From: Brassica napus
Lineage: Eukaryota > Streptophyta > Magnoliopsida > Brassicales > Brassicaceae
Direction of reading: 5' to 3'
Length of the DNA: 64,000 bases
Assembly (NCBI RefSeq): GCF_020379485.1
Contig: NC_063448.1
Coordinates: 7,525,726 to 7,589,725, forward strand
Below are positions 12,081 through 23,402 of the stretch, piece after piece. Position numbers and translations under genes: made by a program. The notes below the pieces were generated by a model, which was not told the origin of the DNA, searched no databases, and saw nothing but the letters and a program-made list of their open reading frames with translations. Every line of letters starts with the position of its first letter. The first letter of the stretch is position 1.

Positions 12081-12755
12081 TCATTCCTGGTCTTGGAGGA
12101 TGTAGTCATCCATGTCAGCAACCATCATCTCGACGAACTTCATGTAGTTGATAGGCTCAGGAGAGTCTTCGTTCCGCTTCCCCCACACCATAGTGACTTT
12201 GCAGATGCAACCTTCCTCAGACGTGGGGATGAAATGAAATGTTACAACATACACCTTTAACTCCTCCATCACGTGACCCTCGAGCCCATTAATCGTCACG
12301 GCCATCTTTTCGTCGTCCATCTCTATCATCTCCTTGAACATTTCCTCCATCCCATCTTCATTACACACGCAACAAAGATTTAATTTATGTACTAAGAGTT
12401 GTATTATCCTTCCAAGAAAATTAGTTTTGAGATAGATTAGTATTTTTATTATTACAATATCTCGTATTAGAAATATGTAATGTTTATATTCCAACTGTAT
12501 AGTTTAGTCTTTCCCCTATATGTTCAGCATTCAAATCCTATCTATAGAGAAAGAGAGTATAGATACGAACCACGAGTGTAGTTCCAGATTTTAATGGTGC
12601 CGTGAGAGTCCCAATCGCCATCGTGGACGGTGACTCCTTGGATGTGATGGCCAATGGCGTCCGGGAAGAGGTTATGCTCGCTCCTCCATCTCTTGTAGTG
12701 TTTCTCTGCCGTACCCTTTAGGCACATCTGTCACGTATGTTCCTGACATCGCCAT
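12081..12755 (-). pseudogene. MLP-like (Bet v 1 fold) protein gene with a frameshift near the start
   Basis: Two exons: 12755-12571 and 12355-12081, joined by a GT-AG intron so that the protein reads WNYTR|DG...MFKEMIEMDD. The product belongs to the major-latex-protein branch of the Bet v 1/START family, small cytosolic ligand-binding proteins; conserved pieces are LKGTAEKHYKRWRSE, AIGHHIQGVTVHDGDW, GLEGHVMEELKVY and SPEPINYMKF. The order next to an O-fucosyltransferase gene fits Arabidopsis At1g14960. The ATG at 12755 opens MAMSGTYVTDVP, but the frame then differs from that of LKGTAEKHY, consistent with loss of 2 bp at about 12722-12727. An ATG at 12727 is in the right frame and would give a protein lacking about ten residues. 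Either a recent pseudogene, an N-terminally shortened gene, or a sequencing error. Confidence 0.75.
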
Positions 12756-12759
12756 TGAT

Positions 12760-14520
12760 GAATCGATTAGCTTTTGGTTGTTTTATTTTAAACTGTGTTT
12801 TGTTTATTTTGATAATGTGAAGATTGCTATCGGCCTTTCCTTTTATATACACAAACACACCATTAATAATTGCATTAACAAATAACAACCACATTAATAA
12901 GGATTTTCTTATACGGCTTTTCAAATTGTCGACGGTTTCAATTAGATAGTCATCATATATGTGCATTACTTTTAATAATTGTGCTATATGATTGACTTTA
13001 TAGCATGTAATTGAGGAGAAACATCAAATGTTTTTCTTCAAATTAAAGAAATTAAAGATAACTATTAATTCTTATCACCAATTTTATTTTTTCATTTTCT
13101 ATACGTTGTAACTATTCTAAACACTTACGAATTTACAAGTAACTCTATCATAACTATATAATCCTTTCTATACGTTCACAACATTTCCCAAATCGTTGTT
13201 TCTCCAGGTGGGTTGAAGATATAAATAATTGATTATTTATTTAAAAACATCATCCAAGATATTATAGTGACGGTTTACAATATCACCAAATCTTATTGAA
13301 AAAGATGCCAGCCATTTGCTGACTAACACAAATCTCCCTAAAAGGATAAGTCAACTGTTCAATGGTAGACAATCGTTATAATAATAATTTTAAAATATAA
13401 ATAAGTTGAATGTAGTTTTCCTTTCTAAGCTACTCGCGAATTGGAACATGAAGCTGGAATGGGATGAAGACTTGCGCAGGCAATTACCGACACCGGCACA
13501 CGACATTTAGATGTGTGCTGGTAAATACAGGGCAGGCATGCCCATCAGGCCGTCCTTCACTTGATTATGGAGCTAAACCGGACATTTAGATGTGTGCTGC
13601 TAGAGTTATTAATGATATGGAGTTGACTTTTAAATTAGAAAGACTGTAGACTTTCAGCTGATAAACAAGACTTTTTAGACCGCATTTCTAGGAATAAGCA
13701 ACAAGATTTTGAACAATGAGTCAGTAGAATACAAAAGGATCACCAAAGTCACATATGTAAATGTGCTTAGAAAGCAAACAAAGATGTCCAATAAAATTAC
13801 TCTTTTGAAGTAGTGGATGTATTTCAACACAGCACACTGGAAAGGATAGAAGAATTGTATTTTATTAAAGTCCTTATTACTAAATCATGGTTATAGACTT
13901 AAGCTAACAATGTTAGAACATGATTAATGGAAATTCTTAGGGTGAAGTTCTTAACGGAATATAAGAAACCGTCTATTAACTTTTAACTAAAAAAACTAAG
14001 AACCAGTTTTTAAATATCTTATTTAAGATCATGTTCTTAGTCTTTACGGATTCAAATTCAGGAGTTAGTCATTTCCAAACAAGGAGAGATCAGTCTCTAG
14101 CCAAGTTTTGCCGAAGCATCACATTCACTGGGGAACCAAAACAATCTATAATGAGAAGAATTCAAAAGCTTACTTCAAAATAATTTATAATAGATAAAAC
14201 AAAAAGGAACCGGTCAATGTACAAAAGCTTTGTTATCCCCTAACCTACATTTATTTGTGGGCAACCCAACACTAGACACTAAATGTACAAAACGCACGGG
14301 GTGGTTCTTGGTGGGAGCTAGTCTCAGTTCCTCAGTCTAGATACATCGACTTCAACGTGTCAAAAAATCCCACCCGTGGACAATGCTTGAGAAGTCCCCG
14401 AAGTTGCAGGCTAGTCCTCTCTCTATCGCTCTGTTATGCGGATGTGTCCAAAGAATTGAAAGAATTACCAATACAATGAAACTAAACAATGTGACCAGAT
14501 TCCAGAATCTCTAGCAACAA
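12760..14520. other. Intergenic region between MLP and O-fucosyltransferase genes
   Basis: No gene seen. AT-rich at 12.8-13.4 kb. A 19-bp direct repeat (GACATTTAGATGTGTGCTG at 13502 and 13581) lies in a small patch of more even composition. A MITE-like unit is listed separately at 13913-14039. The part from 14200 to 14520 probably includes the 3' untranslated region of the O-fucosyltransferase gene. Confidence 0.5.
13913..14039. mobile_element. Small MITE-like inverted-repeat unit
   Basis: TTAGAACATGAT at 13913 is matched by the inverse of ATCATGTTCTTA ending at 14039. The 127-bp unit has no coding capacity. I could not settle the target duplication, so the superfamily is not assigned. Confidence 0.4.
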
Positions 14521-14524
14521 TGTA

Positions 14525-17398
14525 TCAGGTGGTTGCTGTAGTTCTGTTCCTGCGGCACATACAGTCAGGGCAAGGGAATATGTAAATGGAGTCACTTGAT
14601 CGTTTCAGCTCAAACCCCTTGGAGTCGCTATGAGACCTCATGATTAACATTTGATGTTTAAAACTTCTCCAGCTGCCAGGTGAGATCAGAAAGAGTCATT
14701 GAGGGATCAACAAGATATTATAAAACCAAAAGGCATGTGTATAGGTGGAAGAGGCAAGCATCGTTACCTCAACTTTGGATTGTCAAAGAGTACTGCTAAC
14801 TTTCGCTTGTCTGGCCGAATCGTCTTTGAATGTCCTCCAAACAAATACCTCCGATGCCCCATTAGGAAATGAGGGAAGTTCCCTCCTTGTGTCGTCACAA
14901 ACACCTCACTGTGGAGACACACTGTGTAATCTAGTGCAGCCATTCTCGAGGAGAAACTCTGTACACAGACACATAATTTAATAAGCCAGATAAGATTCAT
15001 CACGTGGATGAGAAAACAATGGAAGATCATGCAAACCAGAAGCCGACCTTAAAAGGAGCTAGTTCTTCCTCAGACGCAAGCATCTCCTTCGTCTGAAGAT
15101 TAGGGAACATCTCGAGTAGTGGATCCATTGTTCTGTTCCCACCATATATCGGCCCAGAGGCCAGGTATATATATGTGCTTTTGTTGAAGCCCATTCCTCT
15201 AAGTATCAAACCCACCTGATAGGTTTACAAGGAAGAAAACTGAACCAACAGGAACGAGCTACTCTACTACTCACATCATTGCTCACAAGGGTATCTACGG
15301 ATTATTCCACAGTAGTTTCTACGGATGAAAGAATACAGTGATATTCTCGTATAGTTTATGCTTACCTCTAAAGGAGTTAAAGGGCATTTGCCATTGAGCC
15401 TGTTAGCTCCTGGTCGTATGACGCGGCCAGGTTTCGTGAATTTCCCTTTCCAACCCCGTTCTCTCGCCGCAATCATGTCTTGTTTTTCTTGGTTGCCACC
15501 ATCAAATACACAGCAAGAGAAAGCTACCATATCCTGCAAACATGTTCTTATGATATATTTAGTCTTTCACCTCAGACACAGATCTGTTTTCAGTATATAC
15601 AGACATGATATAATGAAGCGTTTCTCATTTACAGGTAACAAACCTCTTCAAAACGAAGATGCACAGAAACGTACTTCCCAGTGTTGTTTGCACTAAGCTT
15701 CTTCATTTTCTTCACCAGTGTTTCTCCTTGGGTGAGTATAGGTTTTGCAAATCGCAAAGCTACATTATTCGCCAAACATCTAAATTTCTGAATAGCTCTT
15801 GGAGCATCAAACGAAAGTCTATTTGCAAATGGGGAAATCCTTATAACCCTGTGCCACGAAAAGACAACAAATACTTCAAGAACCTGTGTCCTAAACCAGA
15901 ATCAAAGCTATATTACACAAAAAAAAAAACAAGGCGACTTATGGTAGTGACCAACATTAATAGGTGAAGAAGACAGTGTGACTCACTTTTCTTCAAGCAG
16001 CTTTGGCAGGACTGAGTCCCGGTAATAGCTAGTGGGTGCCCAAGCTTTAACTCTGAAGTTATAGACATTTGTCAAGTTATAGTCAAAACGCTCCATTAAG
16101 TACTCAGGAACCGTATCGACCACCCGCACATCATTTGCTAAGGTACTGATAAAGTAATCTTCATCGTAGATGTCCCCAAATTTACTGCAAGAAAAGCTCT
16201 CAGTTAGAAAGTAGTTGAATAAGGAACGGCTTGGTTGAATTTACAAAACCAACAGAAGACAAGAAAAACAGATAATCTGAAACCTCGGATCTTTCCATAT
16301 GCTGTGATAGTGAAAGTTTGGAATCACAAGGGTCGCATTAAGGTAGCCTGCCACAGCAACCGCATTGCATATCTAAGAAAAACATAGTTAAGTCAATAAC
16401 TTTACCTTAGACAAGGCCGCTAGACACATGCAAGAAGGCTAGAGTGCAACAGATCAAATTTACTGATAACACGAAAAGACAGACAAACCTACCGAAGTCC
16501 GCTGCTGATTCAAGCCTCCATTTGCCTCAATGAATATGAAACCATTTGATTCAGGCAAGACTAGAATTGTCCCCAGCAGACAAAAAAAAAAGAAAGAAAC
16601 TTCATAAGGCCAGTGTAGTTCTGTTCTTCGGGTCAGTGATGTAGGTTTTTCATGATATGAAATGACAAGGAAAGCAATGTAATACCTCCATTAGACTTGT
16701 TCACGCATGGTTTCCACTCCACCCCTTTATAGGAACGTTTCCAAATCGTTGATATCTAGAATGAATACAATGGCATGTAAGTTAGGAAGGAATAGCATAT
16801 CAAGAACAACAAGTACCCTTATATATATAACAATAATATGGCAACAGAGAATCACTGGCCAATCAGGCATAGAGGAAAGGATGGATAGTAATAAACAGAG
16901 TAGTGCTTCCTCCTAAACCTTTGCTATATAACAGAATCAAAACCTATATACATTTCAACACTCCTACAATGCCCACATTCTCAAACGCACCGCATCAGCC
17001 GTGGCATTATCGGCGTCAATCTCCGCGCGGAGCTTAGCGTAAGCCTGCGGGCTCCTGTAGACAGATCCGGGCGCGGGACGGCGATGGATGGTGGGACCCG
17101 CGTCAAACGACGCCTTGTGCATGTGAAAGAGCATACAGGAGATGTATATTACAGGAGCGAAGAGTAGAATTCTCCGACGACGCCGGAGAATAACCGATAA
17201 GACGATCCAAGAGATCCGGTGTGCGAAGGTTCGACTCGGAGGTTCGGATGATTTAGACCGGAGGAGACTAGGTGACGGCGGCGGAGACGGGGAAGAGTGG
17301 GAGCTTCCCGGAAGCCGGATTTGAATCGACGGATCTCTCTCCGCCTGGGAGATCATGGCTTTCCCTCCTCCTCCGTCAACGCCGTGCGTCATTATCAT
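14525..17398 (-). CDS. O-fucosyltransferase family protein (GT106/PF10250 type), ten exons
   Basis: Ten exons fit GT-AG rules and keep frame: 17398-16991, 16755-16686, 16560-16493, 16372-16284, 16184-15987, 15848-15644, 15533-15366, 15215-15048, 14958-14768 and 14672-14525, giving 570 residues. The protein has a short Ser/Pro-rich cytosolic tail, a basic stretch and one membrane anchor (about [15 protein letters not shown]), then a lumenal domain: a type II Golgi glycosyltransferase layout. Family landmarks are [56 protein letters not shown] and [20 protein letters not shown]. It would transfer a deoxysugar in the Golgi; acceptor unknown, and some relatives are pectin rhamnosyltransferases. 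A downstream Met at 17356 is an alternative start (556 residues). Position next to CPN10 fits Arabidopsis At1g14970. Confidence 0.93.
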
Positions 17399-17826
17399 TA
17401 CATCCTTGCATTGTGACAGGTGGCAAACGCCGATTGGGTTAATTAATCCCCGGCGGTGGAGATACTGTGACGTTAACGGACAAGTATATTTATATATATT
17501 TATTGTACACTCGTGCGGTGGAAGCGTTGTCGATTCGATCACATGCACTTTGATATGTGTTTTATGTTCTACTTCTACGATTCTCTTTTTCTTTTTTTTT
17601 TTTTTTTTTTTGAACAATTTCTTTCTACGATTCTTTTCCTTTCCTTTTCAACTCTAATTGAATGCTATCGGTTTCTGTTTATGGTAATTTGTAGTGTTAT
17701 ACTATAAAAACCACTCAGGACAAAGACGTACACATTAATATGCTTCCAATGACCGAGATATATTTTGATAATTAACACAAACAAACTATTTGCCGTACTG
17801 CAGCTAACACGAGACGATACTATAAT

Positions 17827-18329
17827 TAGAGCTGGGTTCGCGGGTCGACCCGCCCTGCCCGCCCCGCCAACCCGCGGGTCGACTCATTTTTTTCACTCAA
17901 AACTTCGATCCACATGACCCACAAAGAAAGATACACATACCCGCACCCGCTCCGTCCAAGTTTGCGGATAACCCGCGGGACCCACGGGTAATATAAATTT
18001 TAATAATATAATTATTTTAATTATATTTTAATTATATAATACTTATTTTTCTAATAAAATAATTAAATTATATATTATTTTCTGAATTTATAGTATTTTA
18101 TATATTTTTTACGAAAATATATATTATTTTTTGAATTTTTTTAATTTTTTTCGAGTTAGCGGGTACCCGCGATTCAAAATCGACCGATCCGCATCCGTCC
18201 CGCGTAGAATCGACTCGACCTGCACCCGCACCCACATGTTGAAATTTTCGAAATGGCCGACCCGCATCCGCCCCGCAGCAGGTCAAATAGAGCAGGACCC
18301 GCGGGTAAAAACTAAAATTTCCAGCTCTA
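17827..18329. mobile_element. Non-autonomous hAT element (503 bp) with GCGGGT-rich ends
   Basis: Terminal inverted repeats TAGAGCTGG and CCAGCTCTA are flanked by a perfect 8-bp duplication ACTATAAT (17819-17826 and 18330-18337), the hAT signature. Both subterminal regions are rich in GCGGGT/ACCCGC motifs around an AT-rich core. A related copy lies at 46863-47436 inside copia element 2. No coding capacity. Confidence 0.9.
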
Positions 18330-18337
18330 ACTATAAT

Positions 18338-18851
18338 AATAAGTTAATAACACACCTAAACGACCAACCAGAACCCTTTTTGTTTATTCTTTTGCTTTTT
18401 GAAAGCAATTTGAAAAGGAGAAATAACACAAATGGCACCAGTTTGCAAATATCTCGACCTGATTCAATTGGCAAAATGTAATGATGTCAAAGCCATAGAA
18501 ACAAATCAAGCAGTCAAATAAGCTAAATTTCTAGTTATGAATCCAGTAATGAAATTCGTTGACAAAAAAACATATGATCGAGAGAATGTGCAAGTCATCA
18601 TCAGATCACGGAAGAAAGTAACGAAAGGATTGGAATCAAAAGATGCAACAGTCAAGTTAACTTCTCTTAAGATTGATGACCATTTGGAAAAACAAGAACG
18701 ACTCATAAGGGATTAAGATAGTCCATTTAAGGTAAAATTTCAATGACATGTCCAACCACATTCAAAGATAAACTTAATAAAATAAGTTGCTTGTTCTCTT
18801 CCCATAACATAAAACGCCAACAAGACCGCCACTCGTAGCTACTTAGCCTTC
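18338..18851. other. Intergenic spacer downstream of CPN10
   Basis: No coding pattern I can support. The right part, next to the CPN10 stop at 18852, is likely to include that gene's 3' untranslated region. Confidence 0.4.
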
Positions 18852-19481
18852 TCAATCTTCGTGCAACGTCCCCAAGACGTCCTCATCACGGAAGAGATGG
18901 TACCTGCATCCATCACAAACAAAACAGTTTTGAGTTCAATTCTACAGTTGCAACTTCAATCAATTCGTGCTGTAATTGCCATTCTATTCTCCTGATCACG
19001 AGATTTTCCACTAACCAGGCATTCAATTACTCAATACGAGTAACATAATTTCCAAATTCTTCAAGATGTTACAGGCAAATTCTCTATATTTTCATATCTA
19101 AAGCAATCTACAATGTAGAATCGAGAAGAAAACTGTTTTCACTTACTCCTTCTCGCCGAGCTTGACCTGAGTCCCGCCGTACTCTGGAAGAAGAACAGTG
19201 TCACCTTCCTTGACAGAGACCGGAATCAATTTCCCGTCCTTATCCCTTGATCCAGGTCCAACTGCTATCACCTTGCCCGAGTTCAGCTGTAAATCAAGCT
19301 CATCGTCTATCAGATCTTTTGAAAGCCAAATCAAATCAGAAGATCTGTGAAAAAAAAAAAAGAACACTAGTATTACCTTGGAGGCTTTCTCAGGGAGGAG
19401 GATGCCGCTCTCGGTTTTAGCAGGCTGGATGACTCTCTGCACCAGGATGCGGTTGAACGTTGGGATCAGACGCTTCATCAT
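18852..19481 (-). CDS. CPN10: Mitochondrial 10-kDa chaperonin (GroES-like)
   Basis: Three exons, 19481-19377, 19286-19147 and 18903-18852, sum to 297 nt, giving 98 residues, the normal size for the family. The protein starts [16 protein letters not shown] and contains the mobile-loop region (about residues 20-35, [16 protein letters not shown]), the roof/barrel segment [20 protein letters not shown], and ends [16 protein letters not shown]. It forms the seven-membered lid of the mitochondrial CPN60 folding chamber; targeting is probably through the uncleaved N-terminus, as in other CPN10 proteins. A pyrimidine/GA-rich leader precedes the start. It lies between an O-fucosyltransferase gene and an At1g14990-like gene, as does Arabidopsis At1g14980. 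No lesion is visible. Confidence 0.96.
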
Positions 19482-19619
19482 TTCTTCTCTCTCTCGCTCT
19501 CTGGGGCTGAGTCTGAGGAATTCTAGGGCTTTTAAGAAGACGGGGAAGACCGAATGTTCTAGATAGCAGGTTGGGAGAAAAAAAGCCAAGGGTTTAGGGT
19601 TTATTTGCACCTACTTGGG

Positions 19620-20369
19620 CCTGTAATTAGTTTACGGGCCTGCCTCATTTCTTGCTAACCAAGTTCTTTGCAATGACTGGGTAATAGATTGAAAAAAAAA
19701 AAACAAACGGACTCAGCAAGCCCATCATGGACTGGTCAACCACATTCCCCCACTGATTCAAGATATTTACGTTTCAATCCTGTGTTCTGACTATCATCTC
19801 CTTTTGCTCAATCCACTCCTAAATATATGTGGATTTATAGACACTATCTGGTTGAGACGAAATCCATGAATGGCAACGAGACGAATCATGTATTGAAACA
19901 TTTGCAAATAAACAGATTAGATCAAATGTGGCAACATGAATATCATTAGGGGAGGGGAATACTTAGAAAAGGGAGTTAATCATGAAGTTGGCAGGCCCAG
20001 GGGCGGATGCAGGACTACATTTAGACGGGGGCACAAGAACTTTTTTCCTTATGTACAATTTTATAAGTAGAAACAAACCCTTAGATTTGTACTAACTACT
20101 ACAAGAAAATATAAAATCAGTCGGGGATTGTATACTCTTAGTCAATCAAAATGTCTGCCTGCTTTTGCCTTGTACAACAAATCAAAGTCTGATCTTACAG
20201 TGTGTTTATTACATTGGTGCGCGTATATTCCATGCTCAATACACCAAGACATATTCTTATCTTTCTTGGTGGGAGACTCAAAGAGGAAAAATAGTTGGAC
20301 TTTGCAATAACAAGATTAGGTACACAGCAGAAAAACCGGAGATGTTTTATAATCCATCAACGCCTCCCT
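19620..20369. other. Intergenic spacer with transposon-end relics
   Basis: At about 19993-20010 is CAGGGGCGGATGCAGG, which looks like the end of a non-autonomous hAT element, but I could not find its partner. At about 20096-20110 is ACTACTACAAGAAAAT, similar to a CACTA end, again single. No gene seen. Confidence 0.35.
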
Positions 20370-21144
20370 CTAGCCACTTTCATCGAGCTGGCCTTGAGAA
20401 AGAAGGTGAGCCATGTATTGCTGCATTTACAAACAACGAACTCATCACTTACTTGGTTTTGTATTCAAGAGCTAACACACATGATTCAAACAACCATTTC
20501 TATTAACACATGGCACACAAGAAAAGTCAGCCTAGTCCTAGTACTTATGGAACCAGACCTTCAAAACACATCATCATCCGCACTATATAAACTGAGTTAA
20601 GAAGCCAAGTTAAGTCCATAGAGAGATTAAGAAACATACAGAGTGGTAAACGTATGGAGACTTTCCCTGCCGCTCAAAATGCTTAGCCATTATACGGAAC
20701 TCAACAGGACCCCAATCCTCAGATTCATAGCAGTTCCCAAGCGCCGCTTTGTACAACTTTAAAACCAAACCAATTGCATCAATCTCCACACAAATATGTA
20801 ATCACTAAGAACAAATCAACTCTAAATGACACAATTCAATAAACGAGGACTCACCTTAGCTGTGTCGGTCAGAAGTTCGGTACCGGCAGGGTACGATGCA
20901 TAAAACTGATCCCCCCTTGAGAATCCTGCTCTTGTCCTACAAAACAATCGAAATTAAAAGAAAGAACAAACCAAATGAAGAAAATTGAGATCCAAGGTTA
21001 CGCTTTGAAAAAGCTTATTACGTGTTGTTTGTATATATAGAAGAATGTAAGGGCGGCAGTGAAGCTGTAGAACCCAGCGTAAGAGACGACCCGTCGTAAC
21101 TTCTGGATCTTTAGAATCTCATTGCATAAATCGAAGACCATCAT
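20370..21144 (-). pseudogene. Small conserved plant protein (At1g14990-like), frame broken at a TA repeat
   Basis: Four exons with good splice sites: 21144-21022, 20936-20855, 20756-20640 and 20420-20370. The conserved pieces in order are MMVFDLCNEILKIQKLRRVV, SYAGFYSFTAALTFFY (one hydrophobic, possibly membrane segment), TRAGFSRGDQFYASYPAGTE, LYKAALGNCYESEDWGPVEF and QYMAHLLSQGQLDESG. They recall, from memory, Arabidopsis At1g14990, of unknown function, which is also the expected neighbour. The exons sum to 373 nt, one more than a multiple of three: exon 1 ends in phase 0 but exon 2 needs phase 2. The mismatch sits next to a TATATATA run (21032-21039) at the end of exon 1, so a 4-bp expansion is the likely cause; translation would stop in exon 2. 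An alternative splice or sequence error is possible. Confidence 0.7.
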
Positions 21145-21402
21145 CTTCAGTTCTTCACCCTCGAAAACCCAACTCGCTCAAACCGAGTAAGGATCAGAAA
21201 CCTTTAGAAACTCTCTCTCGAGTATTATGTCGAACACCTTGTGATCACTTTACCGAAAGAAGCACGAAGTGCAATTAATAAGTCCGGCTTCTTTTGGGCC
21301 CAATGAAGCCTTTTATCTTGGGTCACCTGAAAAGTATTAAACTATGAAAACTTTTCATTGAAAAGCATTCCCAAAATAAAAATGTTAAAAAAAGTAATAA
21401 TT

Positions 21403-22990
21403 TATTCATGTTTATGCAATTTAGGTTAGTAACCACGTGTTGATGTAAAATGATACTAAAAATGTTGGTAGCCACGTTACATTGGTTACCAGACAAACAC
21501 AAGACTACAAAAGTAATAAATTTTTGCAGTATCTTTATGTAAAGCCACGAGCTAGTGGCAATAATGACAGAGACATTTGAATTGTGTCCTTCATTACACT
21601 CTTCCTCTTGCTCTCCACTCTCCTCATCGCCGTCTCCCTCGAGTCTTTACTGCCGCCACTGTTTCCCACTGAAGCTCTCCCCACTAAATCCGGTTACCTC
21701 CGGGTTAAACCCGCCCCAGGCTCCTCCATGTTCCATGCCTACTACGAAGCCCAAAAGCCAACCACACCTCTCACCGACACTCCACTCTTAATTTGGCTCC
21801 AAGGTGGGCCAGGCTGCTCTTCCATGATTGGCAACTTCTACGAGCTTGGCCCTTGGCGAATAGTTTCACGCGCCACCAAGCTAGAACCTAACCCCGGCGC
21901 TTGGAACCGCATATTCGGCTTACTTTTCTTGGATAACCCCATCGGTGTCGGATTCAGCATCGCCGCTTCAAAACAAGACATACCACAAAATCAGAGACAG
22001 GTGGCAGAGCAGCTGTACGCAGCTCTCGTGGAATTCATCGAGCAGAACCCAGGTTTCGAACACCGACCGGTTTACATAACCGGCGAGAGCTACGCCGGGA
22101 AGTATGTTCCAGCTATTGGTTACTATATCCTCAAAGAAAAGCCCAATGGGAAGGTTAATCTAAAGGGCCTGGCTATTGGAAATGGGCTAACCGACCCGGT
22201 AACCCAAATCCGGACCCATGCGGTCAACGTCTATTACTCGGGTCTGGTCAACGCGAAACAGAGAGAAGCGCTCGAGAAAGCTCAAGAGATATCAATATCT
22301 CTCGTGAAGGCTCGGAAATGGCGCGAAGCAGCAGATGCTAGACTCGAACTATTGACGCTACTAGGCAACATGACAGGACTCGCGACGCTTTACAACACCG
22401 CACGGATGATACCGTATAGAACGGACCTGGTGGTGGATCTCATGAACCAGAGGGAGGCGAAACGGGTACTGGGAGTGAGCGAAACGATGCGTTTTGAGGA
22501 ATGCAGCGATGAAGTGCGAGATATTTTATGGGGAGACTTGATGAAGAGCGTGAAGTTTATGGTGGAGTACGCGGTGGAGAGAACCAACGTCTTGTTGTAT
22601 CAAGGTATGCTTGACCTAAGAGTCGGCCTCGTTTCAACGGAGGAGTGGATGAAGACAATGAACTGGTCAGGGTTGGGGATGTTTCTGTCGGCGGAGAGGC
22701 GGGTGTGGAAGGACGGCGACGGTGATCTCGCAGGCTACGTACAAAGGTGGGGGAATTTGTCACACGTGGCGGTTTCAGGAGCAGGGCATTTAGTTCCGAC
22801 AGATAAAGCTGTTAACTCAAGGGATATGATTGAAGCATGGGTTCTGGGAAAAGGTTTGTTCAGTGGTGAAGATGTACGTCAGACATTAACGGCAAGCTAT
22901 TAAGTCAAATATATTGGATACTGGAAATTTAGTGGAAGATCTATTTCACTAGTTGTGTTGTGTGACAGTGAATAAGAGTTTATTTTAGTT
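21403..22990 (+). repeat. Upstream copy of the SCPL50 segmental duplication
   Basis: From the segment TTCATGTTTATGCAATTTAG at 21407 through the coding region and on to about 23060, the sequence aligns with 52735-54400. The match resumes after the hAT insertion at 24268, up to about 24370 (TTATATGAAACTTCAT, also at 54427). The unit is thus about 1.7-1.8 kb without the insertion. Confidence 0.85.
21584..22903 (+). CDS. SCPL50-like serine carboxypeptidase, upstream copy with disrupted start
   Basis: A 439-codon intronless frame covers nearly the whole serine carboxypeptidase (S10) fold: WLQGGPGCSSMIGNFYELGP (oxyanion region), ITGESYAGKYVPAIG (nucleophile Ser), MLDLRVG (Asp) and GAGHLVPTDKA (His). 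Family members are secreted or vacuolar exopeptidases or acyltransferases. In the intact copy at 52.9 kb, the ATG after CTAGTGGCGATA starts a signal peptide. Here the equivalent ATG (21564) is followed by a replaced segment that puts the ATG in another frame; upstream of SFITLFLLLSTLL there is only a TGA (21578) and no ATG. The first in-frame ATG (in GSSMFHAYYE) would remove the signal peptide and the start of the mature domain. The last residues also differ (ends LTASY). It is probably a pseudogene, although the catalytic residues are unharmed. Confidence 0.8.
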   Translation: MSFITLFLLLSTLLIAVSLESLLPPLFPTEALPTKSGYLRVKPAPGSSMFHAYYEAQKPTTPLTDTPLLIWLQGGPGCSSMIGNFYELGPWRIVSRATKLEPNPGAWNRIFGLLFLDNPIGVGFSIAASKQDIPQNQRQVAEQLYAALVEFIEQNPGFEHRPVYITGESYAGKYVPAIGYYILKEKPNGKVNLKGLAIGNGLTDPVTQIRTHAVNVYYSGLVNAKQREALEKAQEISISLVKARKWREAADARLELLTLLGNMTGLATLYNTARMIPYRTDLVVDLMNQREAKRVLGVSETMRFEECSDEVRDILWGDLMKSVKFMVEYAVERTNVLLYQGMLDLRVGLVSTEEWMKTMNWSGLGMFLSAERRVWKDGDGDLAGYVQRWGNLSHVAVSGAGHLVPTDKAVNSRDMIEAWVLGKGLFSGEDVRQTLTASY

Positions 22991-23402
22991 GTGCTTCGAA
23001 ATTTCATTGTAGGATCAGTTGATCAATCTGTTCTCAAGGTATTACTTTTCTCGGGTATAAGTAGGGATGTTATACAGGGTTATCCAGCCCAACCCAGTCC
23101 TATAAAATATAAACCAGCCCTATCTAACTCTAATCATACTTTAGCCCTAATAATATATGCATGAAGGGCTCGATCAGGGTTAGCTATTCTGAAATGTATT
23201 TCAAAACACAAACAAATAATATTAACATGTGATTTAGATAATTATAGTAATATCATCAAAAGATGTATGATATAATCAAACAATGTTTTGCGGTTTTGGG
23301 AATTTAGACGGAAAACAAAATTTTGTGGGAAATTAAATTGTTGCGGCTATGACCAAAAATAAGATTTTGCAAGTTCAACAAAATAAGATTATAAATTTTG
23401 GC

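Noticed and set aside
14655..14680. Apparent frameshift in the last exon of the O-fucosyltransferase gene (TTTT in GAAGTTTTAAAC)
   Set aside because: Using the acceptor at 14673-14674 the frame reads [12 protein letters not shown] without interruption, and all ten exons sum to a multiple of three.
17142..17707. Plus-strand frames over the first O-fucosyltransferase exon and its promoter
   Set aside because: Antisense shadows and a poly-T run; the minus-strand gene explains the sequence.
21555..21791. 78-codon frame starting from the ATG of the upstream SCPL50 copy
   Set aside because: It is the wrong frame of the carboxypeptidase gene (Ser/Pro-rich nonsense); it shows the lesion but is not a gene.
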